A DNA stretch of 64,000 nucleotides. Source: Galaxea fascicularis (lineage: Eukaryota > Cnidaria > Anthozoa > Scleractinia > Euphylliidae). The notes under the pieces were generated by a model. It was not told where the DNA came from, ran no database searches, and saw only the letters and a list, made by a program, of their open reading frames with translations. Shown here in pieces: positions 44,318 to 57,200 of this stretch (its first letter is position 1; the number at the start of each line of letters is the position of its first letter). The translations under genes and the position numbers were made by a program. The stretch is from the NCBI GenBank assembly GCA_948470475.1, contig OX419341.1:23057207-23121206 (forward strand), in the 5' to 3' direction.

Positions 44318-47300
44318 ATGGTGTATTTTGACCTTGCTGTACGGACTCTGTTGATTGTCTTTGTCGGCCACTATACAACAGGTAAACAGATTATAAGAAA
44401 AATGCGGGCCATAATTGTCAACATGAAAATAACATGCTTAAGACCCACACACGTTTGTGAGAGCAATTCCATGGCAAAATTGATGTACGTCGTATATTTT
44501 GTTAAAGGCAGGAGATCTCGTACTTGGCCAGATTTTTCAGATTTTGTCAAAGACGAGAGATAGGAAGTCGTAAGAAGATACAAATGTTTTGAAAATTTAA
44601 ATAAGCTGATCTGCCTTTGATAACAAAACTTCTACGCAGGCGTTCTTTTTGAAGTTACTTTGTAGGTAAACACATTTTTTTTTTATGATTATTAGCTGGC
44701 GTCCCCATAAACGGAGTTTAAGGCTTGTGCTTCCCTGTTGGCATGAGGTCGATAACTTGCATTTGAATCTAACACATGGTTCATTCGATATGGAGGCAAA
44801 TGCACTGCTTCAGTGAAACTGAAATGCTGTTTTTTAACAAACACCCTTTGAAAATAAATCAGTTACCATGAAATGTGCAAAGAACGAAGTGGAATAAAAA
44901 AAACTATCAACATTGATCGGAGAAAAATGACTGAAGCAAAACAAAAAGCCAACTGCAGTGTTTTCGGTAGCATTTAAAAGTATCAGATTCATTGGTTGAG
45001 TCAGCGGAAGTCAGACTTTAGAAAATAATTATTTTGTGTGAATTACCTACCGGAAGTTACTGCTGGACGTAGCGGAAGTTATGTCCGGCGTTAGGCCTCA
45101 AACGAAACCCCGGGCCGGAATTCTGCTCGTTCGAAACTTAAAGACCGAGATTCATTGCGTTAGCTTTCCCGCGATAATTGTCGGTAACTGATTGTTGAGT
45201 GGAAAATTGCAAATTAAAATCGCCAGATCTAATTCTTCTTAAATCCTCAGTTTTTTCTTTTCTTATTTCCTCGACTCTATTAGGACTTCCATAAGGTTTG
45301 GTCTCAGTGTATTTGCAGATTATCAGACAACACGTTCTTATACATTTTGAGATATTAAAAAACGTCTATGTCACCCTCTTCAGCTGCAGTTATATACAAC
45401 TAAGAGGATATGTTGGGTCAATTTTTTGGAAAGCAGGCGCAAGCTTTGTTTGTAAGGAGCGCCGCAAGAAACGCAAACAGGGAAAAATTAGGACAAATTT
45501 TCGGGCTCGCGAGATGGCCGATTTAGTGATTAAAAATACTTGACTCCTACCCGCTTATTTCACTTAATTTTGAAACACATGATTAAAATTTAACTCCGAT
45601 TGTAAATAAGCTGCGAGGAAAAGGCAAAAAAAGGATTGAACAATGGCACTAGACCATGTGATACAGAGTTTACCGGGCGATGGTCAAAATTTGGTCGGAA
45701 CAAATATTTAGCTACAATTTCACATTAGGGGTGACTGGGCGTGGAATGCTCCTTTTTGTTTCCCAGTGAGTAGGCCTTTATAGATTATGCTAGCATAATT
45801 TTGGGAATAATTTCTGCAAAGTAGCAATGCTAGCATAATTCGCATATTTTGATAATTATCGGATCATTTTTGATGCTACAATTTGATCATTGTTTATCTC
45901 TACTCCCAAGTCCCAAGCACTTGGAGACGTTATCCGATGTTTTAAGTTTTAGTTCAAGTAGTTTACTGTGAATCGCTGAGCGGCGTCTGAAACGGTCTGA
46001 GCCCGGGTTTGGGTTGCACCGGAAGCGGAAGTTTCACTGTAGGCCATGTTGGTCCCAGTGTGTTTCTTTCTTGTAGACCAACGGCTTCTAATAAAAAATG
46101 TATTTTTTGGACTTATTTGCAATTTTTTCAAAGAACATAATTTTTTAAAAAAGGGGCATAATTTGGAAAAAAGAGCATAATTTTATCATAATTTCGCCGA
46201 AAAAAAGCAATGCTACTAGCATAATATGCTACCTTTACCACCATAATCTCTTAAGGTCTACGAGTGAGACTCCCATGCCACGCCCTGTGGGTTCTAGCCT
46301 GTATTTTAGTCTTGGCGCATTTTTTTGCCCTTATCTTTGATAGAGCTTAATAAAGAAATAATCGTTGCTAGTTAATTTTATTTGGGTATGATAGATTAAT
46401 TTGCAGCAAATAAGTTATTTTCGCGACGAAGTAGAGACTTCTCCAGTCACTTGTGCCCGCTTAAATCACGTGACTCTTTCCAAAACAAGCAAAAACATTT
46501 ACCCTTCCACACAGTAGAAATGACAATTCGTTCGAATTCATATCTTTGGAAATTTGAGCATATAATTACCATTTGGTTATCTTGCTGTAGGTAATCACAG
46601 TTCAAAGGATCAAAGCGTATACGTGTCACTAACGGGCGCTGACTTTGATAGCTGTGGATCGTTACGGCAGCCATGCAGATCCATTGCTCAAGCAGTTCGT
46701 CAAGTGAACGGCAGTGGAGCTATATTTCTAAACGGGACTGGAACAGATAAAAATCCTTACGACTGCAAAGTTCCTAAGGAATTTGATTGTCACCAGGGTC
46801 TTTACATCAACAAAAGCTTGTGTCTAAAGAGTCACTTTTCCGCGGCTACTGTCTCCTGTGAAGAAGGAATTTTCTTTCAGAGGGCAGCTCCAACACAGCA
46901 GCGATTAGAGTTTGAAATATCTGGAATAACTTTTCTGCGGACTCTGCTGTGGTTTGAAGATTGTAATGGAGTCAATATATCTAACTGTTCTTTCCTAGAA
47001 AGTTCATTTGCTTTAAAGATCCACCTTACAACAGTTACACGATTTTCATTGGATATTCGAGGTTCTACGCTCTTCTGGAATAATTCCCTCTGCATTCAGC
47101 TCATGTTATTGAATAAAGATTGTTACGTTACAATTACAATCACAGAAACTCACTTCTTAAAAAATGGACATCATAGAAGAGGGCTTTCACACGTCGGAGT
47201 CATCGAAGTAACAGCTAAGTCTAAAGCCGCCATCAGATTGTATCTTGATGTTTTCTGCAACAATGTTTACTCCAATAGAAATCGAGGTTTCTTTCTAAAA

Positions 47301-50300
47301 AACAATGTGAGATCAGCCATTACGAGAGAACTATATAAAAATGTACAGATGCATCATAACCAAGGAACTGCGCCGCATCCAGTTGCTTCAAGACCGTATC
47401 AGATCGGCAGCTTGTACATGTCACAAGCCAAAAACGTTTCGGTCATATTTACCGGTCTACTTTGCATCAACAACACAATGTTGCAATGCATTTCAGTTAT
47501 ATCTGAAGACATCACGATAGAAATTGAGACTTCACAGTTTGCAGGCCAATCCGTAGTAAACGGAGTTGGTGGTTGCGTTTCTTTGGAGTCTAGCGGTCGG
47601 ATTTCTTTAGCTATATTTAACAGCAGCTTTTCGCAAAACAAGGCTAAAGCAGGCGGAGCATTATCTATCAACTGTCCAAATGGAACCGTAAGTCTTAATC
47701 TCACGAGCGTTGCCTTCAGCAAGTGTTCTGCCAAAACATACGGCTCTGCAGTATTCGTTGGGAGAATTCTAAATCATTCTCGAATCATGAGCCCTCACAG
47801 ACTCTATGCTAATTTTCGAGATGTAACTGTCAAGAATTGCAGTGGAATGGAGCCTGGCTGGTGGCGTGAAAGTGTCTCTCTATTGCTGGAAAGTGGAAAG
47901 GTAACGATTGAGAACTCCACATGGTCAAACAACAACATAGAGGCTGTGAGCGGTGCTTTGCTGGTAATGGCGAGAGGAGGTAGAGTTGATGTGGAAATTG
48001 TCAATTGTAATTTTATAGACAATGGAGCGCAGAAGAAAAGAGCCGTCGTTAGCCTTACTTCATGGAATCATGTGGGAAACGCAAAAATTGTGAACACGTC
48101 CTTTATTAACAAGAAAATTTTGGAGCGACTGTATACGGCCATGAATATAAATGGAGGATATTCAGTGACACTTTGCAATCTTACAACTTCAAAATTCTAT
48201 TTGGGACTTTCTATACCGTTGACAAAGTCTCAAATCGGACGTGAAGTCAATATTTATATCGATAAATGCAAGTTCATTGACAATACTAAAGACATCATGA
48301 TGTATTTACAACAACCAAATTCAACCCAACTAAGCATCACGAATTCATTTTTCACCAGTCGTTTTTTGACTTCCTGGAGCCTTGCTGTGCGAATTGTCAT
48401 TCCCTCTTTGAAGAACATTAATGTTTCCAGTGCAGTCATCGAAATGGAGAATAACACGTTTGATTCAAAACCATCCAGCGGTATCGCTCTTTTCTTTAAA
48501 GGAAATAAAACCGTGAAAATAAGGCACACAACGTTCAGGAACTGTGCCTGTGTTCGTTTAAAGCATTGGACTAAACATCCCAACTCGTCGCGAAGGTCTT
48601 TTCGCGAGACGGCTTCAGGTGCTATTTCAATCATAACAGAACCTGACACGCCTTTGAAATTCGGATGCGTCGAGTCCGACTCCGCCAATGATACACATCC
48701 ATTGTGGAGTTACGATAGCCACGTACTTTTTGAAGATACCAACTTCATAGATAACGTGGGGCTATTAGCTGGCGGAGTTTACATTAGCAATGGAAACACG
48801 ACCTTCAAAAGATGCATTTTTCAAGACAATTTCGCAAGTCGACGACAACCTGGACACGTTTATTCTGCGTTTGGCACTGGTCAAGTTAATTTTGTAGATT
48901 GTTCATTCGTGAATCAGAAAAGGGGAAAAATGGTGAACAACATAAGTTTTGACAAAGTCACTTTCTTCTATTCCGAAAGTGAAGGACCTGTTCATTTCCA
49001 AAACACAACGATGTTAACAAAACTACCTGACGCTGAAAAAGGTGCCTTTTCTGTTTTTGAAATATCAAATGGTGGCTTCGTTGAAATGGATATCAATTCA
49101 ACCATCGAATGCAGCACTGGTTATAACCTTGAATTAGACAATAACACACACTTTGTGTATACTGTGAATAACAAAACCGACTGCAGAAAAAACATTACTG
49201 TTTTGAGGTATTCTTGTAGGCCATGTTCGCCAGGATTCTACAGCTTACTTAAAGGAGTTTCGCATGGAGTTGTCACGGATCGTACAAACAAATGTCTGAC
49301 TTGTCCTTTTGGAGCCAGTTGCGTTAAACAGAACATTGCTGCCAAACCCAATTTCTGGGGATATCGCATTTCTAACAATCCAACACAGCTTAAATTCTTT
49401 GCTTGTCCAGAAAACTACTGCCAAAGTCCACCTTTACGGTCACCACATTACAACAGTTGCTATGGAAACAGAACCGGGTTTCTTTGCGGTAAATGTTTAC
49501 CAGAATATAGTGAAACTCTTTTTTCTACTGCATGTAGAAAAAGAAGTGAGTGCATTAACCTCAGGCTGTGGGCCATTACGATATTGCTGCTGACAACTGC
49601 ATTTGTCCTTTACTTATTAATAAAACCACCGCTTTTGAGCTATCTGACAACACAAATTCTCTGGTTTAGAAAAGGAAAAGAGGAACAAGTAAGGCTAGAC
49701 CTGGGTCACGTCAAGGAGAACACAGACAATGGGTATCTAAAGATTACATTTTATTTTTATCAAGCTGCCGACTTGATCCTTGTTGGCCCAACGGAAAACT
49801 TACTCCATGCAATACCATTCGTTTATGCTGTAGCAGATGCATTTAACTTCCAACTTCAATCACTAGACGACAGAATAGGATGCCCCATTAAAGGGATCAC
49901 AGCTGTGACGAAGGAGCTGATTCTTTCTGCTACAGTTCTAGTTACCATGGCTGAAGTTGCAATTCTTTTCTGCTTACACAGTATTTTTAACTTAATAAGG
50001 CAAAAGGGAAGACCATCTGGTCTCCACTATCTAGCAGTGGCTCTGGAAATATTATTGTTAGGCTACGAAAGACTAGCGGAAACCTCACTTAAGCTTATGC
50101 ACTGTGTCCAAGTTGGCTCGGAGGAGCGACTCTTTTTAAACGGAGAGGTCCTTTGTTGGCAGTGGTGGCAATACATTCTGCTTGGCTACATTGGAATATT
50201 CGTTGTTCCCTTTGTTATGGCTCTTTATTATGGGTCTACGGCGCTTCACAAAGACTCTATTTCCGTCAGAGAATTTCTCGGCGCCTGCATATGTCCACTG

Positions 50301-50924
50301 CCATTTTTGATGAGTTGGCTGTTTAAGAAGATGCTTAAGAAAACTGAAAAAACTCACAGGAATAAAGCAAAGTACAAACACATTTTAGACGTGCTACATG
50401 GTCCGTTTCGCCAACCAACCAATGACGACAATGGAACGATCTACTGGGAGAGCATTTTGATTGGTCGCCGGTTGGTGTTGCTCTCTTGCCATGCATTCTT
50501 AGCGACACCCATGTTTCGAATGGTTTGCATGACCGGTGCTTGCACTATTATGTTACTTCACCATATATTGAAGAATCCTTTTCGTAATCCCATCGCTAAC
50601 AAGGCTGAGACACTTTCTCTCCTTACATTAGTCATGATGGCAGTAATCAACCTTACAAAGGCAACATTGATTTCGTTTGGTACAGACACTAAAGGACCAG
50701 CCAAGTCTTACATGGAAGTTCTTGAGTGGTGTGAAGTTTGTGCACTGGCTTTTGTGCCATCCTTGCTTTCCTTTTTCGTAATTTTCGCAATTTTTTCTCA
50801 GCTGATAAGATTGACAACAGCCGTGGCGAAGACAGTTTCTCGGTGGTTTCAATGGCGTCGTCTATCACTCAGATTCACAACGGAACAAGAACGACCACTG
50901 TTAGCTACTTTTTTGGAAGACTAA
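44318..50924 (+). CDS. Beta-helix ectodomain multipass membrane protein, 1465 aa
   Basis: Exon 1 (44318-44381) encodes a signal peptide (AVRTLLIVFVGHYTTG). Exon 2 (46591-50924) encodes everything else; phase 1 joins exactly. Residues ~30-900 are rich in short repeats of the kind FxxNxAxxGGAxxI, with many N-glycosylation sites, consistent with a right-handed parallel beta-helix (pectin-lyase-like fold). Next is a cysteine-rich module (~900-1005; YSCRPCSPGFYSL, CLTCPFGASC, GFLCGKCLPEYS) like the GCC2/GCC3 or EGF type. About seven hydrophobic segments follow near 1012, 1130, 1211, 1249, 1314, 1361 and 1402, then a basic cytoplasmic tail. The design is a large glycosylated receptor or adhesion-like protein. 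Beta-helix plus multipass proteins of this sort are, to my knowledge, expanded and unstudied in cnidarians; ligand and signalling are unknown. It is not assignable to a GPCR class from the motifs visible. Confidence 0.85.
45735..46295. mobile_element. Probable MITE in the large intron
   Basis: GGGCGTGGAATGCTCC and GAGTAGGCCTTTATAGATTATG on the left face CATAATCTCTTAAGGTCTAC and ATGCCACGCCC on the right. Inside, several GCTAGCATAATT-type repeats occur in both orientations. Arms are about 75% alike by eye, so it is old. The rest of the intron (44382-46590) shows nothing else. Confidence 0.5.
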
Positions 50925-53001
50925 TTTTGGTCTTGGCGGTGGTATCGAGACTCATGCATAAAAACAGGTGCATACCATCGACCAAAATGGAATTCCATTT
51001 AAGACGTTATTCCAGGTCTTTTGTAGTAATTGCGAAGAGTATTGAAGAGTGTAATTTGTCTGCATTTAATTTACATGATTGCACTTTTCACATCTTTTGT
51101 AATCGGTTTTGGTAAATGACTTGAATTGAACATAACAATGCTCAAGGTACTTTAGAAAATCTCTTAAAAAGTAGCTTTTTGCAAAGGACAGGTACAACTT
51201 AAACACCATTTTTAATACATTAAATTAAAAGGTCCTCCTCATTGTATTTCTTATGAATTTTGGCAGTAGAAAAAAAATGCCTTTCACAGGTCAATTGGCG
51301 TGCATTTTCCCGCGCTTGGTGCCGGTTGCATGTAATTACTTCAAATTCTGATTGGTTCACTAAGCTGCTTGCGCCCATTGGGATTGGTCAGACTAATTTC
51401 TTTGCTTGGACATAACAGTCAGTGGTTGTACATCTACGTTTACTCTAAAAGTGTGAAATTATGTTACATTTTGTTTCCCTTTGCATAATAGAATGTCATG
51501 GTTCATACATTGTCTAATAAATTAACGTGATCTGGAGTTTTGATCTGTATATTTTTAAGTGGTAGCAAGCAATTAATTGATTGGGAGGGAACAGTGTTTT
51601 TCTGGTCAAATTTTGCTACCCTACCAGCCGTTTTATACGACACTAAACATTGGACTTTGCAACAAACTGGAGAACGTCGTATAAGGATATGCAGCCTATT
51701 TTTCCACTGAATTGAGTACTGAATGGTCGGTCCGGCTTTCGGGTATTCGTGATGTCACCTTTCTCCATTGTTTGATGGCTGTGAGTTGTTCGTAAGCTGT
51801 CACAAATCTATCCAGCCGTAAAAGAAGCCACTGTAGCCCTATTGGCTTTTCCCATTGCTTCAGTTTCCTTAATTCTTCATAATACATTCTACCTATAGCA
51901 AGCTGTAAGTTGGCTGCGTGTACAGCTAGCCTACTTGTTTCCAGGTTACCCCGCACATGTTACTTTGAGGTTTGTTTGATTTCTGATACTACAAAACCGG
52001 CAGACATCTGACCGTTGACATTTCCAAGAGAACTCTGGTGAGATTGTATTTGGTCTTGGCTGCCCTCCGGTTGCCGCACTTGTGTCTTGCGTGTCAGGCG
52101 AGAGATCTACAAAAGCAATGATAGAGAAGACGGCAATGCTGAAGGGCTCTCCTGAGTAAGCTGAATAAAACCAACTAGTAGTTGGGGAAAGTGAGAAGTA
52201 ATACACATCACCCTTTAAACTATTTTTTTTCCCACTTTTATATCTGACCGACATATCTTGAACCCTTTAACCTTACATTCGCCTTTCTCGCTTTATGGAG
52301 GATGTTAACAGACAAAGACGAATGTTTCCGTCTCTTTATAAACTTGGAACCGGTCGTTAGAATTAGACAAATCGTCTACAGTAGACAAATTGAAGTTGAA
52401 AGAATCGCCATAAAGTTTGAAAGAACGTAAATCTAGATGATGTGTTCATACCGTCACCGTCGTGATCTTTAACTTTCCATTAGTCATGTGAGTCACGTGA
52501 GATAGGATCATTACTACTCACATGCCACAGTTTGTGTCGACTTCGTAAAACGGGACACTTTGAAAATCTGACAAACAACTGCTTTAAGCGTTTGCAAATG
52601 AACTTGTCTTTATTTTATACTTTCGGTAAAAATTGTCTTTTTTACTTCCAAAAATTCTGGGGGGGGGGGGGGGGGAGCTCCAGCCCGTCTTCACTGTCTC
52701 CCATCCTACAGGCTTGAGTGAGATATACCCAAATGGTCCAAACGAATTTTATAAACAGGAGCAAGCCACTGTATATTTGATCCTTACTCAATCTAAATGA
52801 ACATGGTTGTCGCTCTCAAGACTTTTAAAAGGCACATTTGCCTTGAGTGACCGTTTAAACAAGCACATTTGTTAAGGTTTATACACTTTGGGTTCTTAAA
52901 TTGTAGCCCCTAACCCGCATTAAAGATGTTTAGTTCTGACAAAATGTATGAGCGTTTCGTTGGAAAGAAAAAACGTGGTCGTATTGACGGTCGTGGTCTT
53001 T
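50925..53001. other. 3' flank and intergenic; one unidentified minus-strand ORF
   Basis: The AATAAA nearest the beta-helix gene is near 51519. A minus-strand open stretch at 51956-51696 reads QLAIGRMYYEELRKLKQWEK and RKVTSRIPESRTDHSVLNSV. It looks protein-like but I recognise no family and see no clear splice context, so it may be repeat-derived. A G-run lies at 52660-52674. Confidence 0.35.
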
Positions 53002-53068
53002 AACCTCGTTCCCAGGGTTCTTCTCGTCTCCAGGGGACGGGAAGAAGAAAGACCCTGGGAACGAGGTT
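53002..53068. repeat. Short foldback, 67 bp
   Basis: AACCTCGTTCCCAGGGT at the left is mirrored by ACCCTGGGAACGAGGTT at the right, 17 bp perfect. Confidence 0.8.
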
Positions 53069-54295
53069 GGGTGGCCGTATGGCAGGGCTTTGTGGTATTT
53101 CAATTCATGTTCAATAGGCCACAGTTGTTTAAAAAACGGATATATTTATCCAGTTGATAAGTGGCTATCCAGCGGATAAAAGTTTCGCAACTTGGAAACG
53201 TTATCCATTACTGGATGATAACGTTACTCGGTCTTTAAACATCCGAGGCCTAAATGAACACTGCGTGTCCCATATTCTTTTGGTGATTCAAAATACTTCC
53301 ATGGTAAATTTACATGCCTTTCTACTATTTATTTTCTAATTAACATGGCAATAAGACCTCTCAAGTAAATTAAGGCAACGGCAATCTTTCAAATTGCTCC
53401 AAAAAATGGGGGGAGGAGGTGGTCTAAATATTGACGATTGAGACATAATGACCGTATAACTTGAGCAAAATCATAGGCTTAAAAATTCTACGTAATTCCG
53501 CGTATCATGTTACACAAATTACGTCACGTGACCGATTACGGCCACTTAACGTGAAAACAAATAATGACACTATGGCACCAGTTTATAAAAACCGTCATTC
53601 AATGAAACTGTTAAAAAAAATATCTCCCTGAGTCAAAGACAAAACCTCTGTGGCCGGGCTTTGTTGAACAGTTTATTGATGGTGTAAATGAACAGCGTTT
53701 TGAACTAGTGCCTAGTCCCCTTTTTAAACCAGTTTCACATTCTTGCTGTTTTAGAAAATTAACTTAAAAGGCCCGGCCACAGAAATAAATATCAGCTATT
53801 TTGAACACTGTAATACTAATTCAACCTTCAGAAAGCAATTGAAAGTGGTGCCATTTTGTCAAATAGAATTTTGAGCTAAAAATGGCCTTCATAGGTGGCG
53901 CGATAATGCATGAACCCAAACCGCATTCAAAGGTGGCTCAAACCTGTTTTGCAGGACTTTCCTGCCCATATATATACTAGTACTTTGATTAATCAATACT
54001 ACCGTACTTTATCAGTTGAAACTATAATAATTGTATCAAATGAATGCCCAAACATTGTTGAACAAGTTGCGATCATTTTCTTGACATAGTAGGCTGCCAT
54101 AACAACAGTATAACCTGTTAAAAACACTCCTAATTTTAGCTTTAAGTGCCTATAACTCAAAAACAAACTCGGTGACCCCCATTTTTATCATTGAAATGTA
54201 ACCAGTATGCTAAGATGAAACTTTTTGCAAAGTTTAAAACAATTTGTAGGAGGGGATTCAGAGCCACCTTAAATGCCGCAAATTTTGTCTCAAAG
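53069..54295. other. Intergenic, 3' flank of the receptor gene
   Basis: A weak inverted pair CTCTGTGGCCGGGCTTTG / AAGGCCCGGCCACAGA lies near 53647 and 53770. No coding region is supported. Confidence 0.4.
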
Positions 54296-57200
54296 TTATT
54301 TTGTGTTATGCTGAAAGCTTACAAAAATATAGAAACCCCCTGTTTTTGAGGAATCAAAAAAAGAGCCATGCCTTAATTTCCTTGAACTGGAATATCCCAT
54401 CATTTGTCGTAATACCTTAGGAAGAAACACTAGGCCAAGAACCATGGTTGTACACAAATAAATCAAGCAGTTGTTGAAGATCCTTTTAGCCATCAAATCG
54501 CTCAGCACAAACTCGGCAGTTATATTCAGTCCAGAGAACAACAGGATATTATACACAGCCACACCAATGTTTTTAGAATCGTTCAGCTCCGCATAGTGGA
54601 CATTCCTAGTTTCCCAAGCAAGAAAGACACCAAAGAGAAGAAGTATTCCTTTGAAGACCATGATTCCCAGCACCCAGCTGGTGTAATGTCTCGAAACACA
54701 TTGTTGAACCGTGGTGTGGATTTCTATGTCGTCATTTCCTTGAGAAGGCTAAATATGAAACGTTCAAAATGGATAACAAGGTATTCAACAATGAAAAATA
54801 AATAATAAAGTTCGTTAAAACGACAGAAGGTTAACAAAAGAAAACAGCCAAAAAACATTGTGGTGATAGAGCCCAATTTGACTGAAAATATCCCGTGTGC
54901 AAAACCCATCTAGATTGGCTTAGGAAAAGCGTGGTTTCCCATGCGACAGCACAGCACGGAAATGAGGTTCATTATTCGTGTGACCAGAGGTTATTTTTCC
55001 CCGCTCGGCGCTTTGCGCCTCGTGGCCGCGCTTTCGCCGCGTAATTTCTGTCTTCCAAACGAAAGAAATAACCTCTGGCACACAGGGTAGGCCTGAATTC
55101 GATTTCGCCCCCTGTAAGATTTAATCGATACCCTGTTGTTCTCAGTGACACGTTGCGAATTTTTCCGAGACCATATCGAATATTTCTTGAATGTTACGAC
55201 GTCTGGGATAAGTAAAACTTGTGCTACGATGGTGAGAAGGAGAAGCTATATAGTTGAGATAGGCAGAGGAAGCATTACGCGTCCATAATATGTGAAAGTA
55301 ATCACGCGCAGATCATGTCAAACAACTTTCTACGGTGGGTTCATAGCATTTCACATATTGGTTATAGATAATACTTTTTCACTGAGCTTCATACTTTTTG
55401 TCTAGTTACCAGAATAAAAGTAAAAAAAAAAAACAGATCGAAAATAAATTGATGCTGCTGGGTTCTGGATAATGCTGTTGAATTCCCTTACCTTCACTGA
55501 GATTTCTGTAGCGTTGGATTGTAACGGATCAATTATCTCCCAGCTCACCATCACCAAGATGTCAAGGAGTAAAATACAAAATATTCTAAACATCAGCTTT
55601 GTCGTTGTCAATCCACCCATCTGCGAAGAGAAGCAGAAATGAACAATAAGGAAAGCTCTATCTTCCCTCTCTTATTATACTAACAGGAATAACGCAAACC
55701 TCTATTTTTAATTAGACTGGCTGAATTATGCAGAAAACGAAAAAATGCCCCTCCACAGTTTACTGTTTACCTTACACTGAATTTCTGTCATGATGTGATC
55801 AGAATCTGCGAGCTGGTAGATGATCATATTAAACTTAGATGCGAACAGTCAGAAGGTGCGGGCACCTAAGTAAGATCATGAACGCGTATAGGACGGTACT
55901 TTAAGAAAAACGAAAACAGTTAGTATTGAACAAAATGTAAGTGCATAAGATTTTTTGGCGTAGTTTCGACTGCAATAGTCAAAGGGGACCAGTGAATTAT
56001 CTCTTAAAGGAACACTAGGAAGCATTATATTGTCCATACTTCTCGTTTGAGACGCCTGTTTGTAAAAATCTTGTATACTCGCCACGTCTTCGCAAACATT
56101 CCTCCAAAGGCCAATGTGAAGCCAACTATAATAAGGTACGCTCGTATCTGTGGAAGAGAAAAAAAACCTATATTGCAACATGACTCCTGTTTTTAGGTTT
56201 CAAGAACTATACGACATGTCGTGCTATATACGTATGGCAATGCATATTGTGCGGTCAATCGCCAAAAGGTCCAAATTGAGTCAGCTTGATCAGTACCCGA
56301 GTCAATTAACTGAATAGAAAGAAATTTTAAACCCATCAGTGATCGAATGGGATGTCGAATGATGATGTCGCTCGGACGGTCCCGCCTGTGAACTCTTTGA
56401 GCCCTAGGAGTGATGGCAACGAATTTCTCCTTGTTAAACGTAATGGTCATGGAAATGCAGGAAATGATCATTGAGAAAAGAAAACCTAAAGGAACAGATT
56501 CTATAGTCATGAGTTAGTGTAAAGACTGCCAACATGTTAATGTAATAGCAACTTGTAACCTGAAGCAACTCAAGAGACACCTGATTTGGCAGCGGTGTCT
56601 GACGCTTGCAGACTACAGATTGTTTGTGTATATATGTACGTATCTGGGTCCACTACCACCCCCCCTTCCCCTCCTAACGCCCCCACCCGCGGAAACGGAA
56701 GTCCTAGCTATAATTTCAGGCTATGGGTTCCATTACCATCGATAGCATAGATTGTTTGACTTCTGCACTTAATTGCTCTTGATGTGACGAATACTGCGTC
56801 ATTTTTATGAATCTTCTCATAGTTTGATAGACAAATGAGCAGTAGCTATGCCTACCACACAAAGACCTCTGCATTCGCCAACATAAATTCTTGAACTGTT
56901 GAACGTCTCCAGTAACACGTGTGTATAACAAAAGAAACCACCAATCGCTGTTATGGTATTGAAATGCGGAGAAGACATCTTGATTATTCTGAAGTAGAGA
57001 GCAAAGGAGGAAACGAAATTTAATAGTAGTATTCTTGTTTTTTATCGGTATGATAAGTTTGTATGCTTGAACTGAACGACATTCACAGAAAAATAAAAGT
57101 TAAACAGTCGACAAAAAGGGAACTTAGAATGAGTTTATGGCTCAATGGTATCCATTTCCGGTATAGCTCTATAGTATCCATGGTGATGATGTTCTTTCTA

